The translations under genes and the position numbers were made by a program. This document shows positions 27,465 through 36,403 of a DNA stretch of 64,000 nucleotides, one piece after another. Below the pieces are notes generated by a model, which saw nothing but the letters and a program-made list of their open reading frames with translations, made no database searches and was not told where the DNA came from. The stretch comes from Candidatus Roseilinea sp. (GTDB taxonomy: Bacteria; Chloroflexota; Anaerolineae; J036; Brachytrichaceae). Numbering within the stretch: position 1 is the stretch's first letter; each line of letters opens with the position of its first letter. The stretch is taken from assembly GCA_026003755.1 (NCBI GenBank), contig BPHV01000001.1:780393-844392 (forward strand), written 5' to 3'.

Positions 27465-27869
27465 TCAATATACGTAGCACAGCACTTCGCCGCCCACGCC
27501 CAGCCGCCGCGCTTGGTTGTCGGTAATCACCCCTTTGGGCGTTGAGAGGATGGCGACGCCGATGCCGCTCAACACGCGCGGGATTTCCGCCTTCGGCACA
27601 TAGATGCGCTTGCCCGGCCGACTGACCCGTTGCAAGCCGGTAATCACAGGCTTGCGCGAGCGACGTTCGCCGCTGTAGCGCAGGGTCAAGTTCAGCATCT
27701 TCTTGCCGTCCACTTCGACGACCTGATAGGCATCCAGGTAACCTTCTTCCTTCAAAATCTCTGCCACGCGCTCATTGAGTTTGGACGCTCTCACCGCCAC
27801 CGCGGAATGACCGACGGCTGCGGCGTTGCGAATGCGCGTGAGCATGTCACCCAGTGAATCGTTCGCCAT
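27465..27869 (-). CDS. rpsH: 30S ribosomal protein S8
   Basis: This 134-aa protein starts MANDSLGDMLTRIRNAAAVG and ends with GIGVAILSTPKGVITDNQAR and VGGEVLCYVY, the S8 rRNA-binding signature. It begins after a 136-bp spacer filled by a heptamer array, which is unusual in this otherwise tight spc region. Confidence 0.97.
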   Translation of the reverse strand: MANDSLGDMLTRIRNAAAVGHSAVAVRASKLNERVAEILKEEGYLDAYQVVEVDGKKMLNLTLRYSGERRSRKPVITGLQRVSRPGKRIYVPKAEIPRVLSGIGVAILSTPKGVITDNQARRLGVGGEVLCYVY

Positions 27870-27883
27870 GTCTGCTCCAGTCC

Positions 27884-28002
27884 AGAAGTCAGAAGTCAGA
27901 AGTCAGAAGTCAGAAGTCAGAGGTTAGGGATTAGGGATCAGAGGGTCAGAAGTATCTGTTTCTGACCTCTGATGTCTGACAGTCTGACCTCCGACTATCT
28001 GC
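27884..28002. repeat. 7-bp tandem array with hairpin (rpsN-rpsH spacer)
   Basis: Five perfect head-to-tail copies of AGAAGTC (27884-27918) are followed by degenerate 7-mers such as AGAGGTT and AGGGATT. Then an inverted version appears, with units such as CTGACCT and CTGATGT. GGTCAGAA (27944-27951) pairs perfectly with TTCTGACC (27960-27967), so the transcript can fold a hairpin. The array occupies almost all of the 136-bp gap and interrupts two co-transcribed ribosomal genes. Confidence 0.85.
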
Positions 28003-28005
28003 CAA

Positions 28006-28197
28006 TCACCACGATGCCTTGCGGACGCCTGGGATTTCACCGCGCAAGGCCATCTCGCGGAAGACGATGCGCGACACGCCGAACTTGCGCATGTAACCAC
28101 GTGCGCGGCCGCTGACAGCGCAGCGGTTGCGCACGCGCACCTTATATTTGCGGCGCTTCTCCCGATACATCATCGCTGCTCTTGGCGTCTTTCCCAT
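28006..28197 (-). CDS. rpsN: 30S ribosomal protein S14, short zinc-free form
   Basis: This 63-aa protein was started at ATG 28197 (AAGGTGAGG upstream). It has the length of type Z S14 but not its zinc ribbon. Only Cys26 remains ([12 protein letters not shown]); the other ligand positions are Ser29, Ser42 and Val45 ([10 protein letters not shown]). The C-terminus [11 protein letters not shown] is canonical. S14 binds the 30S head. Short zinc-free S14 proteins are known in some phyla. Confidence 0.95.
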   Translation of the reverse strand: MGKTPRAAMMYREKRRKYKVRVRNRCAVSGRARGYMRKFGVSRIVFREMALRGEIPGVRKASW

Positions 28198-28254
28198 GTG
28201 CTCCTCACCTTTCGACGAACGGCGGTTCGTGGCGGAATCCGCCGCTTCACTCAA

Positions 28255-28812
28255 TCACCTGCTCTCCCCTGGTTTGCTGAACGGCATGCCAAACGCGCGC
28301 AGCATCGCGCGCCCTTCATCGTCAGTCTTGGCCGTGGTCACAATCGTCACTTCCAGGCCGCGCACCTTATCAATCTTGTCATAGTCAATCTCCGGGAAGA
28401 TGATCTGCTCCCGCAGGCCCAGGGTGTAATTGCCGCGCCCATCAAATGCGTCGGGCGACACGCCCCGGAAGTCGCGCACGCGCGGCAAGGCAAAATGAAT
28501 CAGGCGGTACAAGAAGTCATACATGCGCTTGCCGCGCAGCGTCACTTTCACGCCGATCGGTCGGCCCTCGCGCAGCTTGAAGCCGGCGATAGACTTGCGG
28601 GCTTTGGTCACGATCGGCCTTTGACCCGTGATCGCGGCCAGGTCGCTGACGGCGGAGTCAACCGCCTTGGGATTATCGGCCGATTCGCGCCCCACGCCGA
28701 TGTTGACGACGATCTTCTCAATCTTCGGCACCTGCATGATGTTCTTGTAGCCGAATTCCTTCATGAGGGCCGGCCGAATCTCCTCCAAGTATTGTTTTTT
28801 GAAATCGGCCAT
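28255..28812 (-). CDS. rplE: 50S ribosomal protein L5
   Basis: This 185-aa 5S rRNA-binding protein has [40 protein letters not shown] and [20 protein letters not shown]. It starts 3 bp after rplX. L5 contacts the P-site tRNA and the small subunit. Confidence 0.97.
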   Translation of the reverse strand: MADFKKQYLEEIRPALMKEFGYKNIMQVPKIEKIVVNIGVGRESADNPKAVDSAVSDLAAITGQRPIVTKARKSIAGFKLREGRPIGVKVTLRGKRMYDFLYRLIHFALPRVRDFRGVSPDAFDGRGNYTLGLREQIIFPEIDYDKIDKVRGLEVTIVTTAKTDDEGRAMLRAFGMPFSKPGESR

Positions 28813-28815
28813 GGC

Positions 28816-29130
28816 TTAATCCAACACCTCACCCAATTTGTTCGAGTAGCGTTTCTTCACGCCGTCCACGATGCGATAGTTCACGCGCGTCGGTTGGCCG
28901 CTGGGCGCGATGAGCTTGACATTGGAGACATGGATGGGCATCTCCACTTCAATGATGCCGGTCTGAACCACCCGGCGACCGGCGCGGCGCGGTTTGGCGT
29001 GCTTCTTTGCGATGTTCACACCCTTCACGACGATCTTGTCCTCTTTGGGAAGCACGCGCACCACCTCGCCGCGCTTGCCTTTGTACTCACCGGTGATCAC
29101 CACTACGGTGTCGCCTTTTTTGATCTTCAT
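28816..29130 (-). CDS. rplX: 50S ribosomal protein L24
   Basis: This 104-aa KOW-domain protein starts MKIKKGDTVVVITGEYKGKR and continues VVRVLPKEDKIVVKGVNIAK. L24 initiates 50S assembly. It sits between rplN and rplE in normal order. Confidence 0.97.
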   Translation of the reverse strand: MKIKKGDTVVVITGEYKGKRGEVVRVLPKEDKIVVKGVNIAKKHAKPRRAGRRVVQTGIIEVEMPIHVSNVKLIAPSGQPTRVNYRIVDGVKKRYSNKLGEVLD

Positions 29131-29168
29131 AAGCGCTTTCCTCCAGAGGGCTGCGGGATGCGTGTGCC

Positions 29169-29540
29169 CTATAGCACCTCGGGCGCGAGTGAGATGATTT
29201 TCATGAACCCCTTGTCGCGCAATTCGCGCGCCACCGGCCCGAAAATGCGCGTGCCGCGCGGGTTGACCTCGTCATCGCTCAGGATCACCGCAGCGTTATC
29301 GTCAAAGCGAATATAGGAACCATCCGGGCGGCGATACTCCTTCGCCACGCGCACGATGACTGCTTTGACGACCGCACTTTTCTTCACGTCGGCGGTCGGG
29401 CTAGCCGATTTGACCGTAGCGGTGATCACGTCGCCGACGCGTCCGTAGCGCCGTCGGTGGCCGCCGTGAATATGGATGCACAGCAGTTCCTTGGCGCCGG
29501 TGTTATCCGCCACCTGCAATCGCGTCTCTTGCTGAATCAT
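29169..29540 (-). CDS. rplN: 50S ribosomal protein L14
   Basis: This 123-aa protein starts [20 protein letters not shown] and contains [20 protein letters not shown] and [21 protein letters not shown]14 makes an intersubunit bridge and is the docking site of RsfS. The start lies 3 bp after rpsQ. Confidence 0.97.
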   Translation of the reverse strand: MIQQETRLQVADNTGAKELLCIHIHGGHRRRYGRVGDVITATVKSASPTADVKKSAVVKAVIVRVAKEYRRPDGSYIRFDDNAAVILSDDEVNPRGTRIFGPVARELRDKGFMKIISLAPEVL

Positions 29541-29543
29541 GAC

Positions 29544-29801
29544 TCACCCTTCCTTCTTGAGCACGATCTCTTCCAACATCCAACGCTTGGTTTTGCTGAT
29601 GGGCCGATGTTCGACGATGCGCACCAGGTCGCCCTCGCGCGCCTGTTCGTGCTCGTCGTGGGCCTTGTACTTTTTGCTGCGCGTCAACACTTTCTTGTAC
29701 AAAGGATGACGCACCGTTCGCTCTACGCGAACCACGATGGTCTTTTGCATCTTGTCGCTAACGACCACACCGGTCAGACGACGTCGCCGCTCTTCTGCCA
29801 T
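29544..29801 (-). CDS. rpsQ: 30S ribosomal protein S17
   Basis: This 85-aa OB-fold primary rRNA binder has [20 protein letters not shown] and [18 protein letters not shown]. It lies between rpmC (16 bp) and rplN (3 bp). Confidence 0.96.
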   Translation of the reverse strand: MAEERRRRLTGVVVSDKMQKTIVVRVERTVRHPLYKKVLTRSKKYKAHDEHEQAREGDLVRIVEHRPISKTKRWMLEEIVLKKEG

Positions 29802-29817
29802 GGCTCTCCCCTATCCT

Positions 29818-30051
29818 TCAGGCGCGATTGTCGCTTGTGGTTGACTGCGCGATAAGCTGCGCGGCCAGTTCACGCTGGCGCAGAATCGTCTTGATGCGCG
29901 CGATGTCATGGCGCACGCGCTTGATGCTGTTCGTATCGGTTAACTGCCCTTGCGCGCGTTGGAAGCGCAGGTTGAACAACTCGCGATAGGCGTCGTCCAA
30001 CTTCGCCTCCAGCTCCGGCGTCGGCAGCTTGCTCAATTCCCGTGACCGCAT
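29818..30051 (-). CDS. rpmC: 50S ribosomal protein L29
   Basis: This 77-aa two-helix protein contains ELSKLPTPELEAKLDDAYRE, LFNLRFQRAQGQLTDTNSIK and VRHDIARIKTILRQREL. It lies at the tunnel exit with L23, where SRP and trigger factor dock. The C-terminal ~10 residues extend past the usual core. Confidence 0.95.
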   Translation of the reverse strand: MRSRELSKLPTPELEAKLDDAYRELFNLRFQRAQGQLTDTNSIKRVRHDIARIKTILRQRELAAQLIAQSTTSDNRA

Positions 30052-30054
30052 CGT

Positions 30055-30474
30055 TCACCCTTCCATCTGCGACTCGGCGACCACCTGCGTCTTCATCGGC
30101 AGCTTGTAGGCCGCCTGAGTCAGCGCAGTCCGCGCGACGTTCTCGGGCACGCCCGAAACCTCGAACATGATGCGTCCGGGTTTCACCACGGCGACCCAGT
30201 GATCCACGGCGCCTTTGCCCTTGCCCATGCGGGTCTCGGCCGGCTTAGCCGTCACCGGCTTATCCGGGAAGATGCGAATCCACATCTTGCCGCGACGTTT
30301 CATTTCGCGCACGATCACGCGGCGCACAGCCTCGATCTGCCTGGCCGTCACCCAGGCTGGCTCCAACGCTTGCAAGCCGAACTCACCAGCTTCGATCGTG
30401 TTGCCGCGGCTGGCGACGCCCTTCATCCGCCCGCGCATCTGCTTGCGATACTTCACTCTCTTCGGCATTAACAT
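30055..30474 (-). CDS. rplP: 50S ribosomal protein L16
   Basis: This 139-aa protein starts [20 protein letters not shown], the canonical N-terminus, with GAGGTGG just upstream of ATG 30474; a longer frame reaches 30540 inside rpsC. Other motifs are [20 protein letters not shown] and [14 protein letters not shown]16 organises the A-site of the large subunit. Confidence 0.96.
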   Translation of the reverse strand: MLMPKRVKYRKQMRGRMKGVASRGNTIEAGEFGLQALEPAWVTARQIEAVRRVIVREMKRRGKMWIRIFPDKPVTAKPAETRMGKGKGAVDHWVAVVKPGRIMFEVSGVPENVARTALTQAAYKLPMKTQVVAESQMEG

Positions 30475-30536
30475 AGTGTCCACCTCGTTCGCAGTTATTC
30501 CGGCCAGCGTCCGGTTGAGCTGCGGGAGCCGCAAGC

Positions 30537-31343
30537 TCACTCGCTCGCCGGCGCGGCGCCGTTGCTCGCTTCGCCGGCGGTCTGGGCGGCCGAAGCCTGA
30601 TGTTCGCCGCCGCGCCGGGATCCACGGCCGCCACGTCGTTCGCGACGATCGCGCGGCGCCTGTTGCTGTGTGCGAGACGGCCGCGTGAGTTCCTCCTGCG
30701 GCATGTCCGGCAGGATGTCACCCTTGTAGATCCACACCTTCACGCCGATCTTGCCGTAGGTGGTATCCGCCTCGGCTTTGGCGAAGTCAATATCGGCGCG
30801 CAGCGTGTTGCGTGGAACGCGGCCCTCCATCAGCTTGTCGGTGCGCTTCATGTCACTGCCGTTCAAACGGCCGGCGCATTCGATCTTGATGCCCAGCGCG
30901 CCGCGCTGCATCGCGCTCTGGATGGCCTTCTTCATCGCCCGATTGTGCGGGATGCGCCGCTCGATCTGCTGCGCGATGTTGCTCGCCACCAGTTGAGCCA
31001 CCAGATCCGGCTTGACGATCTCTTCGATGTCAAGCTTGACCTTCTTGCCGGTCATCTTCTCGATGCCTTCGCGGATTTCCTTCACCGCAGCACCCTTGCG
31101 GCCGATCACGACGCCGGGCCGCGCTGTGTGCACCACCACGTGCAACTGGTTCGGCGGGAAGCGTTCGATGGTGATGTCAGACACCCCGGCATTATCGGCG
31201 TCCATCTTGCTGCGCAAATACTCGCGCAATTGCATATCTTCAAGCAGCAGCTTGGTGTACTCGCGCTTGGGCGCATACCAGCGGCTCTTCCAGTCCCGGA
31301 TGATGCCGAGCCTGAATCCATACGGATGAACTTTTCGTCCCAT
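30537..31343 (-). CDS. rpsC: 30S ribosomal protein S3 with low-complexity C-terminal tail
   Basis: This 268-aa protein starts [20 protein letters not shown]. The KH domain has [20 protein letters not shown], and the C-terminal domain contains [20 protein letters not shown] and [16 protein letters not shown]. After the core (~residue 218) a ~50-residue tail rich in Arg, Gln, Gly and Ala follows, longer than in most bacteria and probably disordered. S3 forms the mRNA entry helicase with S4 and S5. Confidence 0.96.
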   Translation of the reverse strand: MGRKVHPYGFRLGIIRDWKSRWYAPKREYTKLLLEDMQLREYLRSKMDADNAGVSDITIERFPPNQLHVVVHTARPGVVIGRKGAAVKEIREGIEKMTGKKVKLDIEEIVKPDLVAQLVASNIAQQIERRIPHNRAMKKAIQSAMQRGALGIKIECAGRLNGSDMKRTDKLMEGRVPRNTLRADIDFAKAEADTTYGKIGVKVWIYKGDILPDMPQEELTRPSRTQQQAPRDRRERRGGRGSRRGGEHQASAAQTAGEASNGAAPASE

Positions 31344-31360
31344 GTCGTTCGGTTCTCTGC

Positions 31361-31408
31361 TGTGAATTCCGAGCGCCGAGCCCTTGGCTCAACCGCTCGC
31401 CATTCACA
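31361..31408. repeat. Long interrupted palindrome between rplV and rpsC
   Basis: TGTGAAT pairs with ATTCACA and CGAGCG with CGCTCG, with an inner GAGCC/GGCTC stem closed by a 3-nt loop. The whole forms one three-step stem about 48 nt long. It nearly fills the 70-bp gap between two co-transcribed genes. It could modulate transcript stability or be a mobile palindromic repeat. Confidence 0.6.
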
Positions 31409-31413
31409 ATCGC

Positions 31414-31776
31414 CTAGTCCTCATCCACCACTTCGCGCAAGACCACCGTGATGTGGGAGCTTTTGCGCTCGATCGGCCGGAAGCGACCACGCGCAGCGAA
31501 GCGGCGCCAGCGCCGCGTTGGCCCACCATCCACATAGATCTGGCTAATGACCAGATCGGCCGCTGTGAGCTGTTTATTTTCGACGGCGTTGGCCATCGCC
31601 GAAGCGATCACTTTGCTCACCGGCTCGGCAGCCGCCTTCGGTGTGAAGTGCAAGATGTCGAGCGCTTCGGTGGCCTTCTTGCCGCGCACCAGGTCCGCCA
31701 CCAGGCGCACCTTCTGTGGCGACATGCCGATGTAACGCGCGACGGCGCGCACCTCATTATCAGCCAGCTTAGCCAT
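31414..31776 (-). CDS. rplV: 50S ribosomal protein L22
   Basis: This 120-aa tunnel protein contains ARYIGMSPQKVRLVADLVRG, ALDILHFTPKAAAEPVSKVI and FRPIERKSSHITVVLREV. Its beta-hairpin (GPTRRWRRFAARGRFRPI) lines the tunnel constriction. It starts 9 bp after rpsS. Confidence 0.97.
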   Translation of the reverse strand: MAKLADNEVRAVARYIGMSPQKVRLVADLVRGKKATEALDILHFTPKAAAEPVSKVIASAMANAVENKQLTAADLVISQIYVDGGPTRRWRRFAARGRFRPIERKSSHITVVLREVVDED

Positions 31777-31785
31777 GAGTCACGT

Positions 31786-32070
31786 CTACTCCTTGCCGCC
31801 GGCCTTGTCTTCCTTGGTGATGTGACCGCGGAAGGTGCGGGTCGGCGCAAATTCGCCCAGCTTGTGTCCCACCATGTTCTCGGTGATGTAGATGGGGATG
31901 TGCCGGCGACCGTCGTGAACAGCGATGGTATGGCCCACCATCTGCGGGAAGATGGTCGAGGCGCGCGACCAGGTCTTGATGACTTTCTTTTCGCCGCGCG
32001 TGTTCATTGCCTCGATCCGCTTCAGCAGCTTGGCCTGTACGTATGGTCCTTTCTTCAGTGATCTAGACAT
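31786..32070 (-). CDS. rpsS: 30S ribosomal protein S19
   Basis: This 94-aa protein starts [20 protein letters not shown], with [20 protein letters not shown] and [21 protein letters not shown] 32070 was chosen by homology; no strong Shine-Dalgarno is visible and a longer frame exists. S19 contacts the A-site tRNA side of the 30S head. Confidence 0.96.
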   Translation of the reverse strand: MSRSLKKGPYVQAKLLKRIEAMNTRGEKKVIKTWSRASTIFPQMVGHTIAVHDGRRHIPIYITENMVGHKLGEFAPTRTFRGHITKEDKAGGKE

Positions 32071-32124
32071 TGAACAGTGCTCAATCCAGGTCTGCGTTCG
32101 CGCAGAATTCAAAAAACCCAAACT

Positions 32125-32964
32125 TTACTTCTTGCGCTTCTTCTCTCGCCGACGCACAATCAGATAATTCGTGCGCTTGTTGCGGCGCGTCTTCACGCCG
32201 AGCGCCTTCTTGCCCCACGGGGTGCGTGGCGCATCTTTGCCGATCGGTGAACGCCCTTCGCCGCCGCCATGGGGATGGTCGCGCGGCGACATCGCCGAGC
32301 CGCGCACCGTTGGTCGGATGCCGAGCCAGCGCTTGCGACCCGCTTTGCCCAGCTTGATGTTGCTGTGATCCACATTGCCCACCTGGCCGATTGTGGCCAT
32401 GCAGGTCTGCAGCACCCGACGCACCTCGCCGCTGGGCATGCGCAAGGTCACGTAGTCGCCCTCCTTGGCCAGCACCTGGGCGCTGGTGCCGGCGGAACGG
32501 ACGATCTGGCCACCTTTGCCCGGACGCAGCTCGACGTTGTGCACCGTTGCGCCGAGCGGGATGTTCGCCAATGGCAGTGCGTTGCCAGGGCGAATCTCGG
32601 CATCTGGCCCGCTCATGATCTCGTCGCCGACCTGCAGGCCGACCGGCGCGAGAATATAACGCTTCTCGCCATCGGCATAGTGCAATAACGCGATGCGCGC
32701 TGAGCGATTGGGATCGTATTCAATCGTCGCAACGCGCGCCGGGATGCCGATTTTGTCGCGCTTGAAATCAATGATGCGATAGGCGCGCTTCGCCCCGCCG
32801 CCCCGATGGCGCGTCGTCACTTTGCCGCGCATGTTGCGCCCGCCGGTCTTGCGCAGATCGGTCAGCAGCGATTTCTCCGGCCGATCGGTGGTGATCTCCG
32901 CGAAGTCGCTCACGGTCATCCCGCGGCGGCTTGGCGTCGTCGGTTTGTATGTCTTGACGGGCAT
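32125..32964 (-). CDS. rplB: 50S ribosomal protein L2
   Basis: This 279-aa protein has [38 protein letters not shown], and the C-terminal [20 protein letters not shown] and [14 protein letters not shown], which contains the conserved His needed for peptidyl transferase integrity. It follows rplW by 4 bp. Confidence 0.97.
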   Translation of the reverse strand: MPVKTYKPTTPSRRGMTVSDFAEITTDRPEKSLLTDLRKTGGRNMRGKVTTRHRGGGAKRAYRIIDFKRDKIGIPARVATIEYDPNRSARIALLHYADGEKRYILAPVGLQVGDEIMSGPDAEIRPGNALPLANIPLGATVHNVELRPGKGGQIVRSAGTSAQVLAKEGDYVTLRMPSGEVRRVLQTCMATIGQVGNVDHSNIKLGKAGRKRWLGIRPTVRGSAMSPRDHPHGGGEGRSPIGKDAPRTPWGKKALGVKTRRNKRTNYLIVRRREKKRKK

Positions 32965-32968
32965 GGCG

Positions 32969-33289
32969 CTACGCTACTCCTTCGAAGAGCGGGATGCGAT
33001 CCTTCTCGCTCACTTGCACAATGGCCTTCTTCCACTGCGGCGAGCGCTGGATGTGCTTTGCCTTGCGGCCGGTGATGCGACTGCGCGGACTGCGGCGGCG
33101 CTTCTCCGGCATCACGATGACGTTGACGCGCGTCACCGTCACGTTGAACGCGAGCTCAACGGCTTCTTTGATCTGCTGTTTGTTCGCGCGCGCATCCACC
33201 TCAAAGACGTATTGCGGTTTTTCGTAGCCCACCTGCCATTGCGTCTTCTCCGTAATGACCGGGCGCTTCAACACTTCGTAAGGATGCAT
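32969..33289 (-). CDS. rplW: 50S ribosomal protein L23
   Basis: This 106-aa protein has [40 protein letters not shown] and [20 protein letters not shown]23 is the docking site for trigger factor and SRP at the tunnel exit. Confidence 0.96.
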   Translation of the reverse strand: MHPYEVLKRPVITEKTQWQVGYEKPQYVFEVDARANKQQIKEAVELAFNVTVTRVNVIVMPEKRRRSPRSRITGRKAKHIQRSPQWKKAIVQVSEKDRIPLFEGVA

Positions 33290-33300
33290 CTCTCTCTCCC

Positions 33301-33918
33301 CTACCCCAACCAGGCTTCGATCACCTTGAGGGTATCCAACGGCATCACCAACTGGTCATACTTGAAGATGTCGCGAATGTTGAGATAGCCAGCGTGCAAC
33401 GTCTTAACGTTGGCGAGATTGCTCGCCGACTTTTCGACCGCCTCCATGCGGCCGGGCAGCACAACCAGCCCCTTCGTCACGCCGAGCGCCTGCATCGCTG
33501 CCGCAAACTCTTTGGTCTTGGGCGCGCTCATTTCCAGCTTATCCACGACCACGATCTGCTGATCGGCAGCCTTCTGCGACAGGGCGCTGCGGATCGCCGC
33601 GCGGCGCATCTTCTTCGGCATGTCTTGCCGGTAGCTGCGCACAACCGGGCCAAACGCCACGCCACCGCCCACCCAGTGCGGCGCTTTGCGGCTACCCTGG
33701 CGGGCGTTGCCGGTGCCTTTCTGGCGATACACCTTTTTCGTCGTGCGGTTCACCTCGCCGCGCGTCTTCACTTTGTGCGTGCCCAAGTGCGCGTTGGCGT
33801 TCTGACGCAACAGCGCCTGGTGCATGAGTGGCTGGCTAATCCGAGCCGCAAAGATGCGATCCGGCAACTCAACCTCGCCGACCGGCTCGCCCTTGAGGTT
33901 CTTGACTGGAACTTTCAT
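33301..33918 (-). CDS. rplD: 50S ribosomal protein L4
   Basis: This 205-aa protein contains [40 protein letters not shown] and the C-terminal [20 protein letters not shown]. Its loop reaches the exit tunnel. In E. coli L4 also autoregulates the S10 operon; no similar leader can be recognised here. Confidence 0.97.
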   Translation of the reverse strand: MKVPVKNLKGEPVGEVELPDRIFAARISQPLMHQALLRQNANAHLGTHKVKTRGEVNRTTKKVYRQKGTGNARQGSRKAPHWVGGGVAFGPVVRSYRQDMPKKMRRAAIRSALSQKAADQQIVVVDKLEMSAPKTKEFAAAMQALGVTKGLVVLPGRMEAVEKSASNLANVKTLHAGYLNIRDIFKYDQLVMPLDTLKVIEAWLG

Positions 33919-33920
33919 GG

Positions 33921-34595
33921 CTACTTCTTCCCACCCTTGCGCGCTTCTTTGATCACGACAATGCCGCCTTTCGCGCCGGGCACCGATCCGGACACGGCAA
34001 TCAAGTTCCGTTCCGCGTCAACGAGCATCACGCGCGCGTTCATTGCCGTCACCCGCGTATTGCCGTAATGGCCGGCCATGCGCTGGCCCTTCTCCACGCG
34101 GCCAGGCGTTGTGCCTGCGCCGATGGAGCCTGGCGCGCGTTCGCGGTCCGAGGCGCCATGCGTCTTCTTTTGGCGATGGAAGCCGTGGCGCTTGATGCCG
34201 CCGCTGAACCCGCGGCCCTTCATCGTGCCGGTGACATCCACGTATTCGCCCACAGCAAAGATGTCGGCCTTGATCACATCGCCTTCTTTGTAGGTCACTT
34301 CTTTGACGCGCGCCTCCGCGAGATAACGGAGCGGGGGCACGCCTTCCAGTTTGCGGCGGTTCGGATGTTTATCGCTCGGCTTGAGCAGGCCGAGATGACC
34401 TAACTCCCCGCGCGTGAGCTTCTTCGCCTTCACCTCACCAAAACCGAGTTGAATGGCGTTGTAACCGTCCTTCTCGACAGTCTTGACTTGCGTCACGTAA
34501 TTAGGGCCGGCCTCGATTACCGTCACGCCGGTGACGTTGCCCTTCTCATCGAAGAGCTGTGTCATCCCCACTTTGCGCCCGATCAGTTTCTTCAT
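33921..34595 (-). CDS. rplC: 50S ribosomal protein L3
   Basis: This 224-aa protein starts MKKLIGRKVGMTQLFDEKGN and has the signature GRGFSGGIKRHGFHRQKKTH with GSIGAGTTPGRVEKGQRMAG. L3 initiates 50S assembly and approaches the peptidyl transferase centre. Two bp separate it from rplD. Confidence 0.97.
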   Translation of the reverse strand: MKKLIGRKVGMTQLFDEKGNVTGVTVIEAGPNYVTQVKTVEKDGYNAIQLGFGEVKAKKLTRGELGHLGLLKPSDKHPNRRKLEGVPPLRYLAEARVKEVTYKEGDVIKADIFAVGEYVDVTGTMKGRGFSGGIKRHGFHRQKKTHGASDRERAPGSIGAGTTPGRVEKGQRMAGHYGNTRVTAMNARVMLVDAERNLIAVSGSVPGAKGGIVVIKEARKGGKK

Positions 34596-34679
34596 CTTTC
34601 ATCATTGGCTCTCCGGCCATAAAGGCCGCGTGGCGCGTATGCGCGAGAGCATGACCGTTGCCGGCGCCCGTCCGGCAAG

Positions 34680-34988
34680 CTACAGTTTGATCTCGATATC
34701 CACGCCGGCGGGCAGGTTCAACCGCATCAACGTGTCGATCGTCTTCGAATCTGGGTCCAACACGTCAATCAGCCGCTTATGCGTCCGAATCTCGAAGTGT
34801 TCGTGCGAATCCTTGTCAATGAAGGGTGAACGCCGCACGGTGTAGCGCTCGATCTTCACCGGCAACGGCACCGGGCCAACTACTGTTGCGCCCGTGCGCT
34901 CAGCCGTCTCTACGATCTGCTGTGCAGAGCGATCGAGCACGCGGTGGTCGTACGCCTTCAAGCGGATGCGAAGTCGTTGCTTGGCCAT
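34680..34988 (-). CDS. rpsJ: 30S ribosomal protein S10
   Basis: This 102-aa protein starts [20 protein letters not shown] and has [20 protein letters not shown] and [21 protein letters not shown]10 binds the 30S head and also forms the NusB-NusE antitermination complex. It opens the S10 block 81 bp after tuf. Confidence 0.97.
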   Translation of the reverse strand: MAKQRLRIRLKAYDHRVLDRSAQQIVETAERTGATVVGPVPLPVKIERYTVRRSPFIDKDSHEHFEIRTHKRLIDVLDPDSKTIDTLMRLNLPAGVDIEIKL

Positions 34989-35069
34989 TTCACCTTGCTT
35001 CCCCGACGGACATTCCCAACTCCTGGCAGCGATGAGGCGCGAGGGAGTCGGGAATCAGCGGCGCGGGGG

Positions 35070-36285
35070 CTAATCAAACACCTTCGTGATCGTGCCGGCC
35101 CCCACCGTCAACCCCCCTTCACGGATCGCAAACCGCGACCCTTGCTCCAGCGCCACCGGCGCAATCAGCTTCACCCGCATCGTCACGTTGTCCCCAGGCA
35201 TCACCATCTCCACCCCCTCCGGCAACTGCACTTCCCCTGTCACGTCCATCGTCCGAATGTAAAACTGCGGCCGATACCCGCTGAAAAACGACTTGTGCCG
35301 CCCCCCCTCATCCTTCCTCAACACATACACCTGCGCCTCAAACTCGCTCGTGCGGCTTGATCGCTCCCAGGCTTCGCCAGCACCATCCCCCGCTCCACAT
35401 CGTCCCGCTCGATCCCGCGCAGCAACACCCCGCAGTTGTCCCCCGCTTCCGCCACGTCCAGCACCTTGTGGAACATCTCCAACCCAGTCACCACCGTGCT
35501 CCGCGTCTCCCGCAGCCCCACGATCTCCACCGTGTCCCCCACTTTCAGCGTCCCCGCGCTCCACGCGCCCCGTCACCACCGTCCCCCGCCCCTTGATCCC
35601 GAACACGTCCTCGATCGCCATCATGAACGGCTTGTCCACCGCCCGCTCCGGCGTCGGTATGTACTCGTCCACCGCCTCCATCAACTCCAATGGATGCACG
35701 CATACTCCGGCGCCCCAGTTGATGTCCGTGACTCCCACTCTCCAACGCCTGCTTCGCGACCCCGCGCACCACCGGCGCCTCGTCCCCAGGATACCCATAC
35801 CTGTCTCAGCAGCTCCCGCACCTCCATCTCCACCAACTCCAACAAGCTCCGGGTCGTCCATCATGTCCACCTTGTTCAAAAACACCACGATCGCTCGGCA
35901 CTTCCACCTGCCGCGCCAGCAGCACGTGCTCCTTCGTCTGCGGCATCGGCCCCTCCGGCGCCGCCACCACCAAAATCGCCCCGTCCACCTGCGCCGCACC
36001 CGTGATCATGTTCTTGATGTAGTCCCGGTGCCCAGGCATGTCCACGTGCGCGTAGTGCCGCTTGTCCGTCTCATATTCCACGTGCGCTATCGCAGATCGT
36101 GATCCCGCGCTCCCGCTCCTCCGGCGCCTTGTCTATCTGGTCATACGCCATGAACTGCGCCTTCCCCTTCAGCGCCAGCACCTTCGTGATCGCCGCCGTC
36201 AACGTCGTCTTCCCGTGGTCCACATGTGCCCCATCGTCCCAACGTTCACGTGCGGCTTCGTCCGTATGAATTTCTCCTTCGACAT
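35070..36285 (-). pseudogene. tuf: Elongation factor Tu, frame broken by multiple small insertions
   Basis: The start [17 protein letters not shown] and the end [11 protein letters not shown] are intact, and every segment between reads as EF-Tu: [57 protein letters not shown]. The frame shifts about ten times, near 36222, 36090, 35892, 35845, 35805, 35732, 35695, 35553, 35360 and 35350. All are apparent small insertions, and in three an extra G appears between C and A. Residues between shifts are conserved, unlike a decayed pseudogene, so consensus error or collapse of two tuf copies is most likely. Third codon positions are almost all G, unlike the neighbours. Confidence 0.85.
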
Positions 36286-36310
36286 GGTTCGCTCCTTCCT
36301 GTTCGTGTGC

Positions 36311-36380
36311 GTCTTAAGTCTTAAGTGTTGTGTCTTGCATCTGACATTTCGCGCCTTGCGGCACCGTGCATCTCGTCGTG
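36311..36380. repeat. Degenerate 7-bp tandem array upstream of tuf
   Basis: From 36311 the + strand reads as consecutive 7-mers: two identical GTCTTAA units, then GTGTTGT, GTCTTGC, ATCTGAC, ATTTCGC and GCCTTGC, fading into less similar units. Phase is kept without gaps. The array fills more than half of the fusA-tuf gap and resembles in form the arrays at 14247 and 27884, though its unit sequence differs. Confidence 0.7.
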
Positions 36381-36403
36381 CGACGCGCAATGCGCGACAT
36401 CAA

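Noticed and set aside
27884-27918. CRISPR array made of the AGAAGTC copies
   Set aside because: Units are only 7 bp, adjacent, without spacers, and no cas genes are present.
30600-31451. A 283-residue plus-strand frame across rpsC
   Set aside because: It is a shadow of rpsC, with His/Arg/Leu-rich composition and no domains.
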